Origin: Aliirhizobium smilacinae
GTDB lineage: Bacteria > Pseudomonadota > Alphaproteobacteria > Rhizobiales > Rhizobiaceae
Reading direction: 5' to 3'
Length of the DNA stretch: 64,000 nt
Assembly: GCF_006335145.1 (NCBI RefSeq)
Contig: NZ_VDMN01000006.1
Coordinates: forward strand, 124,001 to 188,000
Of the stretch, positions 7,935-15,448 are shown piece after piece (positions within the stretch are counted from its first letter, which is position 1; each line of letters opens with the position of its first letter). The position numbers and the translations under genes are program-made. The notes under the pieces are model-generated. The model saw only the letters and a program-made list of their open reading frames with translations, ran no database searches and had not been told where the DNA came from.

Positions 7935-9185
7935 ATGAAAGTCATCGTTCTCGGAGCCGGCGTCGTCGGCGTAACATCCGCCTATCAGCTGGCCAAGGCC
8001 GGCCATGAGGTGACGGTCATCGACCGGCAGGAGGGGCCTGCACTGGAAACCAGTTTTGCCAATGCCGGCGAAGTCTCGTTCGGTTACTGCTCGCCATGGG
8101 CTGCCCCCGGCATTCCGCTGAAGGCGATGAAGTGGCTGTTCATGCACCATGCGCCGCTCATCCTGCGTCCCAAGCTCGATATCGCCATGCTGTCCTGGAT
8201 GGCGCAGATGCTGCGCAACTGCACGTCCGAGCGTTATGCGATCAACAAGAGCCGCATGCTGCGGATCGCCGATTATGCGCGCATCTCGCTTGCCGAAGTG
8301 CGGGCCGAAACCGGCATTGCCTATGACGAGCGGATGCAGGGCACTTTGCAGCTGTTCCGCACCCAGCAGCAGCTGGATGCATCGGCCAAGGACGTCAAGG
8401 CGCTAGCTGCCGACGGCGTTCCTTATGAAGTACTCGATCCGGAAGGCTGTATCCGCGTCGAACCGGCGCTGAAACATGTGCGTCAGAAGATCGTCGGTGG
8501 CCTGCTTACGCCGAAGGACGAAACGGGCGACTGCTTCAAGTTCACCAATGCGCTGGCGCTTAAGGCAGCAGGCATGGGTGTCAAGTTCGTCTACGGCACC
8601 AATATCAAGGCGCTCGATGTCGAGGGCGGCGTGGCCCGCGGCGTCGTGACCGACCGCGAAACGTTGCGCGCCGATGCGGTCGTCGTGGCACTTGGCAGCT
8701 ATTCTCCGATGCTGGTTAAGCAATTCGGCATCAAGTTGCCGGTCTATCCGGTCAAGGGGTATTCGCTGACGATCCCGATCACCGATGCCTCGCGGGCGCC
8801 TGAATCGACCGTGATGGACGAAACTTACAAGATCGCCATCACTCGGCTTGGCGACCGCATCCGCGTCGGCGGCATGGCGGAGATCTCCGGTTACACCAAC
8901 GATCTGGGCCAGAAGCGCCGGGCGACGCTCGAATATTCCGTTACCGACCTTTTCCCGGGCGGCGACGTGTCCAAGGCGGATTTCTGGTCGGGCCTTCGGC
9001 CGATGACGCCGGATGGCACGCCGGTCATCGGCGCCACCAAGGTCAAGGGCCTGTTCCTCAATACCGGCCACGGGACGCTCGGCTGGACGATGAGCTGCGG
9101 TTCGGCGAAGGTGCTCAGCGCCATCGTCAGCGGGGTAAAGCCGGAGATCGACGCCACCGACCTTGCCGTCTCGCGCTACGCCTGA
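7935..9185 (+). CDS. dadA: D-amino acid dehydrogenase small subunit
   Basis: FAD-dependent membrane-associated oxidase of D-alanine and other D-amino acids, passing electrons to the respiratory chain. The 416-aa product starts MKVIVLGAGVVGVTSAYQLAK, a Rossmann FAD motif, and has the DadA landmarks ETSFANAGEVSFGYCSPWAAPG and, near the C-terminus, GLFLNTGHGTLGWTMSCGS. I chose the ATG at 7935 (GGGGAA upstream) over an in-frame TTG nine codons earlier. No alanine racemase (dadX) follows in this window. Confidence 0.94.
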   Translation: MKVIVLGAGVVGVTSAYQLAKAGHEVTVIDRQEGPALETSFANAGEVSFGYCSPWAAPGIPLKAMKWLFMHHAPLILRPKLDIAMLSWMAQMLRNCTSERYAINKSRMLRIADYARISLAEVRAETGIAYDERMQGTLQLFRTQQQLDASAKDVKALAADGVPYEVLDPEGCIRVEPALKHVRQKIVGGLLTPKDETGDCFKFTNALALKAAGMGVKFVYGTNIKALDVEGGVARGVVTDRETLRADAVVVALGSYSPMLVKQFGIKLPVYPVKGYSLTIPITDASRAPESTVMDETYKIAITRLGDRIRVGGMAEISGYTNDLGQKRRATLEYSVTDLFPGGDVSKADFWSGLRPMTPDGTPVIGATKVKGLFLNTGHGTLGWTMSCGSAKVLSAIVSGVKPEIDATDLAVSRYA

Positions 9186-9199
9186 GACTTCTTTCGACA

Positions 9200-9233
9200 C
9201 CCGCCGCGGCCTGCTCAATCCCGTCGCGGCGGG
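9200..9233 (+). terminator. Possible terminator after dadA
   Basis: CCCGCCGCG and its exact complement are separated by 16 nt shortly after the dadA stop. There is no clear T-tract, so it may be Rho-assisted or only a 3'-end stabiliser. Confidence 0.4.
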
Positions 9234-9325
9234 ACTATGACTTCCCTATATCTCGACCCTCCTGACCCAATCGAATGCCTATGGGGCAGTCGCTACCTTG
9301 TTGTCAGGCATCGCATCCGGTGCCC

Positions 9326-9349
9326 GTTCCGCAGCCATGGCCGCGGAAC
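9326..9349. promoter_or_regulatory. 24-bp near-perfect palindrome upstream of the small-ORF cluster
   Basis: GTTCCGC / GCCATGGC / GCGGAAC form a 24-bp dyad symmetric at 22 of 24 positions, ending 22 bp before the start codon at 9372. It could be an operator or a leader hairpin next to the ribosome binding site. No known factor is recognised. Confidence 0.5.
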
Positions 9350-9371
9350 TTCGATCGACAAGGAGTGACGC

Positions 9372-9578
9372 ATGTATGGTCGTCTGGGCAGTATCCATCT
9401 TCTCCGCGTTACCGAGGCCGGTGCGCAGCGCCGCCGCCTGACGCAGGCTTATCCGCACACGCATCGCGCCGCCGATCGCACGGCTGCGGGCATGAGCCTT
9501 GCCATGTTCTTCCGCCTTGCCGCGGTGCTGGGTGTCGGTTTCGGCGCCATTGCCATGCTTGCGATGATGGTTGGTTGA
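9372..9578 (+). CDS. Small membrane protein of unknown function (68 aa)
   Basis: Not recognised. AGGAG lies 8 nt before the ATG, a good translation signal. The N-terminal 40 residues are rich in Arg and His (soluble, cationic) and the C-terminal 28 form one hydrophobic segment (MSLAMFFRLAAVLGVGFGAI), so a single-pass membrane protein with a cytoplasmic basic head is likely. It begins a run of three closely spaced small ORFs that precede the kdp operon; its stop is 11 bp before the next start. Confidence 0.6.
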   Translation: MYGRLGSIHLLRVTEAGAQRRRLTQAYPHTHRAADRTAAGMSLAMFFRLAAVLGVGFGAIAMLAMMVG

Positions 9579-9589
9579 GGAGCGCTGAG

Positions 9590-9868
9590 ATGGGCAAGTT
9601 TGTTATGAAAGACCTGGAGCCTCCCGCGACCGGCATTCGCTTCACCGTCGGCCGCGATGTGCGCGGCCGCTGGATCGTTAATGATCTGGAAGGCAAGGTG
9701 GGTGGCCTGTTTACCGACCGTGCCTCGGCCGTGCATTTCGCCATGTTCGAGAGCGATCACCTCCCGGGCGCCGTCTGGTGCCTGCCGGACCATGTGACGC
9801 TGACTCTGGGCGAGGCGTTTGAGCCGCGCCGCCTGCATGCGGGCAGCAGCGTTGCGCGCCGGGCGTGA
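9590..9868 (+). CDS. Small soluble protein of unknown function (92 aa)
   Basis: Not recognised with certainty. GAGGAG sits 7 nt before the ATG and overlaps the end of the preceding small ORF, suggesting coupled translation. The body (ATGIRFTVGRDVRGRWIVND, then GLFTDRASAVHFAMFESDHL) looks like a compact beta-strand/helix fold of about 70 residues, without signal peptide or membrane segment. Codon use matches the neighbours. Middle member of the three-ORF run ahead of kdp. Confidence 0.6.
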   Translation: MGKFVMKDLEPPATGIRFTVGRDVRGRWIVNDLEGKVGGLFTDRASAVHFAMFESDHLPGAVWCLPDHVTLTLGEAFEPRRLHAGSSVARRA

Positions 9869-9879
9869 GGGAGGACGCC

Positions 9880-10047
9880 ATGCTCGGCGCGTTTCACTAT
9901 TGGCGGAGACATGTCTATCCCCGCGGCCGTCTACCGCAACCGGCGGGTTCCGGGCGGCTGCGGGCATCGGATACGATCGTTGGGATGATGATCGTGATGC
10001 TGGCTGTGGTCGGTGTAAGTTATGCGATCGAGATGCTGCTGTTTTAA
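9880..10047 (+). CDS. Small membrane protein of unknown function (55 aa)
   Basis: Not recognised. GGGAGG lies 5 nt before the ATG at 9880; an in-frame GTG five codons earlier is less likely. The N-terminal half is basic and aromatic (MLGAFHYWRRHVYPRGRLPQ) and the C-terminal half one transmembrane helix (TIVGMMIVMLAVVGVSYAI), the same layout as the 68-aa protein two genes upstream. Only 11 bp from the preceding gene, so probably one transcript. Confidence 0.55.
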   Translation: MLGAFHYWRRHVYPRGRLPQPAGSGRLRASDTIVGMMIVMLAVVGVSYAIEMLLF

Positions 10048-10085
10048 GCGGCACTCGCTTCTCCCCACCTAGCGTCTCATCCGTC

Positions 10086-10217
10086 AAAAAGACCCCTCCC
10101 CACAAGGGGGAGGGCTTAACCTGGCCGCGCCGCAGTGCCCTGATTGAGGCAGGCGAGTGCGGCGAGTCTTCTCCCCCCTTGTGGGGGAGATGGCCGGCAG
10201 GCCAGAGAGGGTCTTTC
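10086..10217. repeat. RIME-like rhizobial mosaic palindromic element
   Basis: GC-rich composite repeat whose ends are inverted (AAAGACCCCTC at the left, GAGAGGGTCTTT at the right). Inside are two hairpin modules (CCCTCCCCACAAGGGGGAGG and TCCCCCCTTGTGGGGGAGA). This composition is typical of the intergenic mosaic repeats of Rhizobium and Agrobacterium. It separates the small ORFs from the kdp promoter and may insulate them. Confidence 0.7.
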
Positions 10218-10264
10218 TATGCGCAACAGCTTTGCCGGCTGCGCAGGCACCCACCCCCAAAAAC

Positions 10265-10282
10265 TCCTATAAAATTCCTATA
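10265..10282 (+). promoter_or_regulatory. Candidate KdpE-binding direct repeat upstream of kdp
   Basis: TCCTATA occurs twice with starts 11 bp apart (10265 and 10276) in a short AT-rich patch within an otherwise GC-rich leader, about 170 bp ahead of the first kdp ORF. OmpR-family regulators such as KdpE typically bind direct repeats one helical turn apart. The rest of the 10048-10448 gap holds the RIME-like element and no convincing gene. Confidence 0.4.
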
Positions 10283-10448
10283 TCTTTCCCCGCCATCCCG
10301 TCTCGAACCTCTATGCGCTTCGGCCGCATATTTGGGGTCGAGAGATCGAAAGACCTTCTCCCGCCAGAACAAGCGTCAGCGGTGCCGTCCAGCCGGATGG
10401 CGCCCATCTGCTTGTCCGGCTTCGATCAGATCAAAGGGACCCGCTTCG

Positions 10449-10532
10449 ATGATGGACATCATTCTCCTTGGCACGGCAGTCGTCTTTTTCGGCCTCTGCT
10501 TCGCTTACACCCGCGCCTGCGACAGGCTTTGA
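10449..10532 (+). CDS. 27-aa membrane microprotein ahead of kdpF
   Basis: MMDIILLGTAVVFFGLCFAY followed by TRACDRL: one transmembrane helix with a short cationic C-terminus. AAAGGGA lies upstream of the tandem ATG. It ends 12 bp before kdpF and is surely co-transcribed with it. Comparable tiny ORFs ending in C-(D/E)-R-(L/M) precede kdpF in other bacteria as I recall, but I cannot confirm this here. A role as an extra stabilising peptide of the Kdp complex, parallel to KdpF, is inference. Confidence 0.65.
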   Translation: MMDIILLGTAVVFFGLCFAYTRACDRL

Positions 10533-10544
10533 GGGGACGGCACG

Positions 10545-10634
10545 ATGATACTCGACTACGTGCTCGGCGGTGGCGTCACCGTCCTTCTCACCCTCTACCT
10601 CACCTATGCTCTCATCCGCCCCGAACGCTTCTGA
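10545..10634 (+). CDS. kdpF: Potassium-transporting ATPase subunit KdpF
   Basis: 29-aa single-helix subunit (MILDYVLGGGVTVLLTLYLT then YALIRPERF). The ending YALIRPERF is the classical KdpF signature. KdpF is a small lipid-like stabiliser of the KdpABC complex in the inner membrane. It lies 12 bp after the 27-aa ORF and 31 bp before kdpA. GGGGACGG precedes the start. Confidence 0.9.
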   Translation: MILDYVLGGGVTVLLTLYLTYALIRPERF

Positions 10635-10665
10635 TCAAGCCTTCGGGAACTGAAAGTTTCCTCAC

Positions 10666-12369
10666 ATGACCCTCAACGGATGGTTACAGATCCTCGTTTT
10701 CTGCGGGATCCTGATCGTGCTCGTCAAACCGCTCGGCGCCTATATGGCCCGAGTGTTTTCCGGCGGGCGCACGCTTCTTTCGCCGGTCCTCGTTCCGATC
10801 GAACGGGGACTTTATGCGCTTGCCGGCACGAATGAACGGGAAGAGCAGCACTGGACGACCTATGCCTTTGCACTTTTGATGTTCAATCTTCTCGGCACAG
10901 TGGTCCTTTACGCATTGCTGCGCTTCCAGGACATACTGCCGATGAACCCGGCCGGCATGCCGGCTGTCGGGCCGGAACTGTCCTTCAACACCGCCGTCAG
11001 CTTCGTCGCCAATACCAACTGGCAGAGTTATGGCGGCGAAAGCACGATGTCCTATTTCAGCCAGATGGTGGGCCTGGCCGTGCAGAACTTCGTGTCTGCG
11101 GCAACCGGCATAGCGATTGCGATTGCCCTGATCCGCGCCTTTTCGCGCGCCTCGGGCAAAGCGATCGGCAATTTCTGGGTCGATATGACCCGCGCCACCC
11201 TTTATATTCTGCTGCCGGCCTGCATCGTGCTGACGCTTATCTACGTCTGGCTCGGCGTGCCGCAGACCTTAGGTCCTTATGTGGATGCAACGACGCTCGA
11301 GGGTGCCAAACAGACGATCGCGCTCGGCCCGGTCGCCTCGCAGCTTGCCATCAAGATGCTCGGTACCAATGGCGGCGGGTTCTTCAACGCCAATTCGGCG
11401 CATCCGTTCGAAAATCCCGACAATATCTCGAACATGATCCAGATGCTGTCGATCTTTGCGATCGGGGCTGCCTTTACCAACGTCTTCGGCCGGATGGTCG
11501 GCAACCAGCGTCAGGGCTGGGCGATCCTCGGTGCCATGGGCATCCTGTTCATTGCCGGCGTCGGTATCGTCTACTGGGCGGAAGCCGCGGCCAATCCGAT
11601 CATGCATGCATTCGGCCTTCAGGGTGCCAATATGGAGGGCAAGGAAGTCCGCTTCGGTACCGTCATGTCCTCGCTGTTTGCGGTCATCACCACGGCTGCC
11701 TCCTGCGGCGCGGTCAATGCCATGCACGGCTCGTTCACGGCGCTCGGCGGTCTCATCCCGCTCATCAACATGCAGCTCGGCGAAGTCATTGTCGGCGGCG
11801 TCGGTGCGGGTTTTTACGGCATCATCCTGTTCATCATCATCGCCATTTTCGTGGCCGGCCTGATGGTCGGGCGCACGCCGGAATATCTCGGCAAGAAGAT
11901 CGAGGCGAAGGAGATGAAAATGGCGGTTCTGGCGATCCTCTGCCTGCCGCTCGCCATGCTGGTGTTTACCGCAATCGCCAGCGTCCTGCCGTCGGCGGTG
12001 GCATCTGTCGGCACCGGTGGCCCGCACGGGTTTTCGGAAATCCTCTACGCCTACACGTCTGCCGCCGCCAATAACGGCTCGGCCTTTGGCGGGCTCACCG
12101 CCAACACGCCCTGGTACAACGTGACGCTCGGTCTCGGCATGCTGATGGGCCGTTTCCTGGTGATCATCCCGGCTCTGGCGATTGCCGGCTCGCTGGTCGC
12201 CAAGAAGACGGTTCCCGCCTCTGCCGGCACTTTCCCCACCGATGGCGGCCTGTTCGTTGGGCTTCTCGTCGGCACGATCCTGATCGTTGGCGGCCTGACT
12301 TTCATGCCGGCTTTGGCACTCGGCCCGGTCGTCGAGCACCTGATGATGATCGCCGGGCAAACCTTCTAA
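10666..12369 (+). CDS. kdpA: Potassium-transporting ATPase, K+-binding subunit
   Basis: 567-aa membrane subunit that forms the K+ selectivity filter and entry pathway of the high-affinity Kdp pump. Several Gly-rich filter regions are visible, including SFVANTNWQSYGGES, the KMLGTNGGGFFNANSAHPFE region and AAANNGSAFGGLT, separated by about ten hydrophobic helices, as in the KtrB/TrkH-like fold. Length is normal. Transcribed with kdpF upstream; a small ORF separates it from kdpB. Confidence 0.97.
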   Translation: MTLNGWLQILVFCGILIVLVKPLGAYMARVFSGGRTLLSPVLVPIERGLYALAGTNEREEQHWTTYAFALLMFNLLGTVVLYALLRFQDILPMNPAGMPAVGPELSFNTAVSFVANTNWQSYGGESTMSYFSQMVGLAVQNFVSAATGIAIAIALIRAFSRASGKAIGNFWVDMTRATLYILLPACIVLTLIYVWLGVPQTLGPYVDATTLEGAKQTIALGPVASQLAIKMLGTNGGGFFNANSAHPFENPDNISNMIQMLSIFAIGAAFTNVFGRMVGNQRQGWAILGAMGILFIAGVGIVYWAEAAANPIMHAFGLQGANMEGKEVRFGTVMSSLFAVITTAASCGAVNAMHGSFTALGGLIPLINMQLGEVIVGGVGAGFYGIILFIIIAIFVAGLMVGRTPEYLGKKIEAKEMKMAVLAILCLPLAMLVFTAIASVLPSAVASVGTGGPHGFSEILYAYTSAAANNGSAFGGLTANTPWYNVTLGLGMLMGRFLVIIPALAIAGSLVAKKTVPASAGTFPTDGGLFVGLLVGTILIVGGLTFMPALALGPVVEHLMMIAGQTF

Positions 12370-12380
12370 GAGACACACCC

Positions 12381-12548
12381 ATGAGCCTTCGTCAGGCACT
12401 CCGCCGCCAGTCAACCCTTGCCTCGCAGATGCGGGGTGAGGGGAGGTCCCCGAAAGGATCTCGGAGATGGTGCGGCTCCAACGCAATTCTGGCGATGATG
12501 GCGGGTGTTCTCGCCATCGTCTGCGCCGTCGAAATCCTGCACGGCTGA
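12381..12548 (+). CDS. 55-aa putative membrane protein between kdpA and kdpB
   Basis: Not recognised. Starts 11 bp after kdpA. The first 32 residues are very basic (RQALRRQ, then RGEGRSPKGSRRW) and the rest is one hydrophobic helix (NAILAMMAGVLAIVCAVEIL) plus a two-residue tail. Much of the basic segment is encoded by a RIME-like repeat fragment (12414-12452), so the N-terminus may be repeat-derived. No strong Shine-Dalgarno is visible. The 97-bp-plus space it fills is unusual, since kdpA and kdpB are usually almost adjacent. Confidence 0.45.
   Translation: MSLRQALRRQSTLASQMRGEGRSPKGSRRWCGSNAILAMMAGVLAIVCAVEILHG
12414..12452. repeat. RIME-like repeat fragment inside the kdpA-kdpB gap
   Basis: CCTCGCAGATGCGGGGTGAG followed by GGGAGGTCCCCG has the same C4/G4 blocks as the larger mosaic elements at 10086 and 15290. 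It lies within the 55-aa ORF and keeps that frame open. Confidence 0.5.
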
Positions 12549-12607
12549 CCGGCGCTCCTGATGTTTCAGGAGCAGCACGGTCGCCTCATCCAAGCTGGAG
12601 CCTCTTC

Positions 12608-14695
12608 ATGAGCCAGTCCAAATCCGCGAGTATCCTCGATAGTCGCATTCTCATTCCTGCCGTGGGCGGCGCTTTCATCAAGCTCAACCCGCGCACACTT
12701 GCCAAGAACCCGGTCATGTTCGTCGTGGCCACGGTTTCGGTCCTGACCACCGTCTTGTTCCTGCGCGACCTTGCCGTCGGTGGCGACAATCTCGGCTTTT
12801 CCTTCCAGATCAATCTCTGGCTCTGGTTTACCGTTCTATTTGCCAACTTTGCCGAAGCGGTAGCCGAAGGCCGCGGCAAGGCGCAGGCGGACAGTCTGCG
12901 CAAGGCGCGCACCGAAACCCAGGCCAAGCTTCTGACCAACGCCAATGGCCGGGACTACAGGATGGTTGCCGGGACCAGCCTCAAGGTCGGTGACATCGTG
13001 CTGGTCGAGGCGGGCGACATCATTCCGTCGGATGGCGAAGTGATCGAAGGTGTCGCCTCCGTCAACGAGGCGGCGATTACCGGCGAAAGCGCGCCTGTGA
13101 TCCGCGAATCCGGCGGCGATCGTTCGGCGGTTACCGGCGGCACGCAGGTTCTGTCCGATGTCATCCGGGTGCGGATTGCCGCCGCTGCCGGTTCGACCTT
13201 CATCGACCGGATGATTTCGCTGGTCGAAGGCGCCGAGCGGCAGAAGACACCGAACGAGATCGCCCTCAACATCCTGCTTGCCGGGATGACGCTGATCTTC
13301 GTGCTGGCGACGGCGACGATCCCGGCCTTTGCGACCTATGCCGGCGGATCGATCTCGATCTTTGTGCTTGTCGCTCTGTTCGTGACGCTGATCCCGACGA
13401 CGATCGGCGCGCTTCTGTCGGCCATCGGCATTGCCGGCATGGACCGGCTGGTGCGCTTCAACGTGCTGGCCATGTCCGGCCGTGCGGTTGAGGCTGCCGG
13501 CGACGTCGACACGCTGCTGCTCGACAAGACCGGCACGATCACGCTCGGCAACCGTCAGGCGACCGAGTTCCGCCCGGTCCGCGGCTTGTCCGAACAGGAT
13601 CTGGCTGATGCGGCGCAGCTTGCCTCGCTTGCCGACGAGACGCCGGAAGGCCGGTCGATCGTCGTGCTGGCCAAGGAAAAATATGCGATCCGTGGTCGCG
13701 ACATGGCAGGCCTCAAGGCGACATTCGTGCCGTTCACCGCCCAGACAAGGATGAGCGGCGTCGATCTCGACGGAAGCCAGATCCGCAAGGGCGCGGTGGA
13801 GGCGGTGCTCGCCTATGTCGGCGGCGGCTCGCTGCCGGTGTCGGGCAATGCGGCGATAGCCGCCAGCCCGCAATCGGAGACGGTGCGGGAGCTGCAGGCG
13901 ATCGCGGCAGAAATCGCCAAGGCCGGCGGTACGCCGCTGGCCGTTGCCCGTGATGGCAGGCTGCTCGGCGTCATCCACCTCAAGGATATCGTCAAGGGTG
14001 GCATTCGCGAGCGTTTTGCGGAATTGCGCAAGATGGGCATCCGGACGGTGATGATCACCGGCGACAACCCGATGACGGCGGCGGCGATCGCTGCCGAAGC
14101 CGGCGTCGATGATTTTCTCGCCCAGGCGACGCCGGAGAACAAGCTGTCGCTGATCCGCGAAGAACAGGCCAAGGGCAAGCTGGTCGCCATGTGCGGCGAC
14201 GGCACCAATGATGCTCCGGCGCTGGCGCAGGCGGATGTCGGCGTGGCGATGAATACCGGCACGGTCGCCGCCCGCGAGGCCGGCAACATGGTCGATCTCG
14301 ATAGTGATCCGACGAAGCTCATCGAGATCGTCGAGATCGGCAAGCAGCTGTTGATGACCCGCGGGGCGCTGACGACGTTTTCCATCGCCAACGACATCGC
14401 CAAATATTTCGCGATCATCCCGGCGATGTTTCTGGCCTTCTATCCGCAGCTCGGCGTCTTGAACGTGATGGGGCTTGCGACACCGCAAAGCGCCATCCTG
14501 TCGGCGATCATCTTCAATGCGCTGATCATCATCGCGCTGATCCCGCTGTCGCTCAAGGGCGTCACCTACCGCGCCATCGGCGCCGGTGCGCTTCTGTCCC
14601 GCAATCTGCTGATCTACGGCCTCGGCGGCATCATCGTCCCGTTCATCGGCATCAAGGCGATCGACGTGGTGATCACCGCGCTCGGTCTGGCTTAA
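12608..14695 (+). CDS. kdpB: Potassium-transporting P-type ATPase, catalytic subunit
   Basis: 695-aa P-type ATPase that hydrolyses ATP to drive K+ uptake through KdpA. The phosphorylation motif is DKTGTIT with D306. The actuator TGES motif (AAITGESAPV), the hinge MCGDGTNDAPALAQADVGVA and the membrane segments flanking them are present, in the order expected for a P1A ATPase. The start MSQSKSASILDSRIL has GGAG upstream; the frame is open before it but not family-like. KdpC follows after 12 bp. Confidence 0.97.
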   Translation: MSQSKSASILDSRILIPAVGGAFIKLNPRTLAKNPVMFVVATVSVLTTVLFLRDLAVGGDNLGFSFQINLWLWFTVLFANFAEAVAEGRGKAQADSLRKARTETQAKLLTNANGRDYRMVAGTSLKVGDIVLVEAGDIIPSDGEVIEGVASVNEAAITGESAPVIRESGGDRSAVTGGTQVLSDVIRVRIAAAAGSTFIDRMISLVEGAERQKTPNEIALNILLAGMTLIFVLATATIPAFATYAGGSISIFVLVALFVTLIPTTIGALLSAIGIAGMDRLVRFNVLAMSGRAVEAAGDVDTLLLDKTGTITLGNRQATEFRPVRGLSEQDLADAAQLASLADETPEGRSIVVLAKEKYAIRGRDMAGLKATFVPFTAQTRMSGVDLDGSQIRKGAVEAVLAYVGGGSLPVSGNAAIAASPQSETVRELQAIAAEIAKAGGTPLAVARDGRLLGVIHLKDIVKGGIRERFAELRKMGIRTVMITGDNPMTAAAIAAEAGVDDFLAQATPENKLSLIREEQAKGKLVAMCGDGTNDAPALAQADVGVAMNTGTVAAREAGNMVDLDSDPTKLIEIVEIGKQLLMTRGALTTFSIANDIAKYFAIIPAMFLAFYPQLGVLNVMGLATPQSAILSAIIFNALIIIALIPLSLKGVTYRAIGAGALLSRNLLIYGLGGIIVPFIGIKAIDVVITALGLA

Positions 14696-14707
14696 GGAGT
14701 ATTTTCC

Positions 14708-15274
14708 ATGTTGAAGCAGCTTCGTCCGGCAATCGTCATGATCGTTGCCACAACCGCCATTACCGGCCTGATCTATCCCTTCGCCATGACCGGCATCGCC
14801 CAGGCGGTGTTTCCCGCGCAGGCGAATGGCAGCCTGATCGAAAAAGACGGTCAGGTGATCGGCTCTTCTCTGATCGGCCAGGGATTTGCCGGCGAGCAAT
14901 ATTTCCATGGTCGCCCGTCGGCTGCAGGTGATGGCTATAACGCCGCATCGTCCTCCGGCTCCAATCTCGGCCCGACCAGCCAGAAACTGATCGACCGGGT
15001 GAAGACGGATTACGAGGCGGCCAAGGCGACAAACCCGAATGCCGAGGTTCCGATCGATCTGGTGACCGCATCCGGCAGCGGGCTCGATCCGCATATTTCG
15101 CCGGAAGCCGCTTTCTTCCAGGTTGCGCGTGTGGCCAAGGCGCGGGGCATGGACGAGGCCAAGGTCAAGGCGCTGGTCGATGCGCATGTCGAGGGCCGCA
15201 AACTCGGGTTCTTCGGAGAGCCGGTGGTCAACGTGCTGGCGTTGAACATGGCGCTGGATGGTTCTAAGACGTAA
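14708..15274 (+). CDS. kdpC: Potassium-transporting ATPase subunit KdpC
   Basis: 188-aa subunit with one N-terminal membrane helix (IVMIVATTAITGLIYPFAMT) and a periplasmic domain bearing the family blocks LIGQGFAGEQYFHGRPSAAG, ASSSGSNLGPT and VTASGSGLDPHISPEAAFFQ. KdpC stabilises the complex and raises the K+ affinity of the pump. AAGGAG lies just before the ATG. A RIME-like element follows, separating the structural genes from kdpDE. Confidence 0.96.
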   Translation: MLKQLRPAIVMIVATTAITGLIYPFAMTGIAQAVFPAQANGSLIEKDGQVIGSSLIGQGFAGEQYFHGRPSAAGDGYNAASSSGSNLGPTSQKLIDRVKTDYEAAKATNPNAEVPIDLVTASGSGLDPHISPEAAFFQVARVAKARGMDEAKVKALVDAHVEGRKLGFFGEPVVNVLALNMALDGSKT

Positions 15275-15289
15275 CGAATGCAGGCGTTT

Positions 15290-15428
15290 GCCTCTCACCC
15301 GGCCTCCGCTCCACTCGGCCACCCTCTCCCCGCAGGCGGGGCGAGGGGGAACGGATGGCTCGCGGCTCGTCTCCTTCTCCCCGTCTGAACGGGGAGAAGG
15401 TGCCGGCAGGCGGATGAGGGGCGGAGCC
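15290..15428. repeat. Second RIME-like mosaic element, between kdpC and kdpD
   Basis: Composite GC-rich repeat with a perfect 12-bp hairpin CCTTCTCCCCGT / ACGGGGAGAAGG (15373-15384 and 15389-15400) and a second imperfect hairpin (CCCTCTCCCCGC / CGGGGCGAGGG near 15331-15352). The outer ends CCTCACCCGGCCTCCGC and GGATGAGGGGCGGAG are loosely inverted. It could uncouple kdpFABC from kdpDE. Confidence 0.75.
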
Positions 15429-15448
15429 ACCCTGAGAGATAAACCTTC

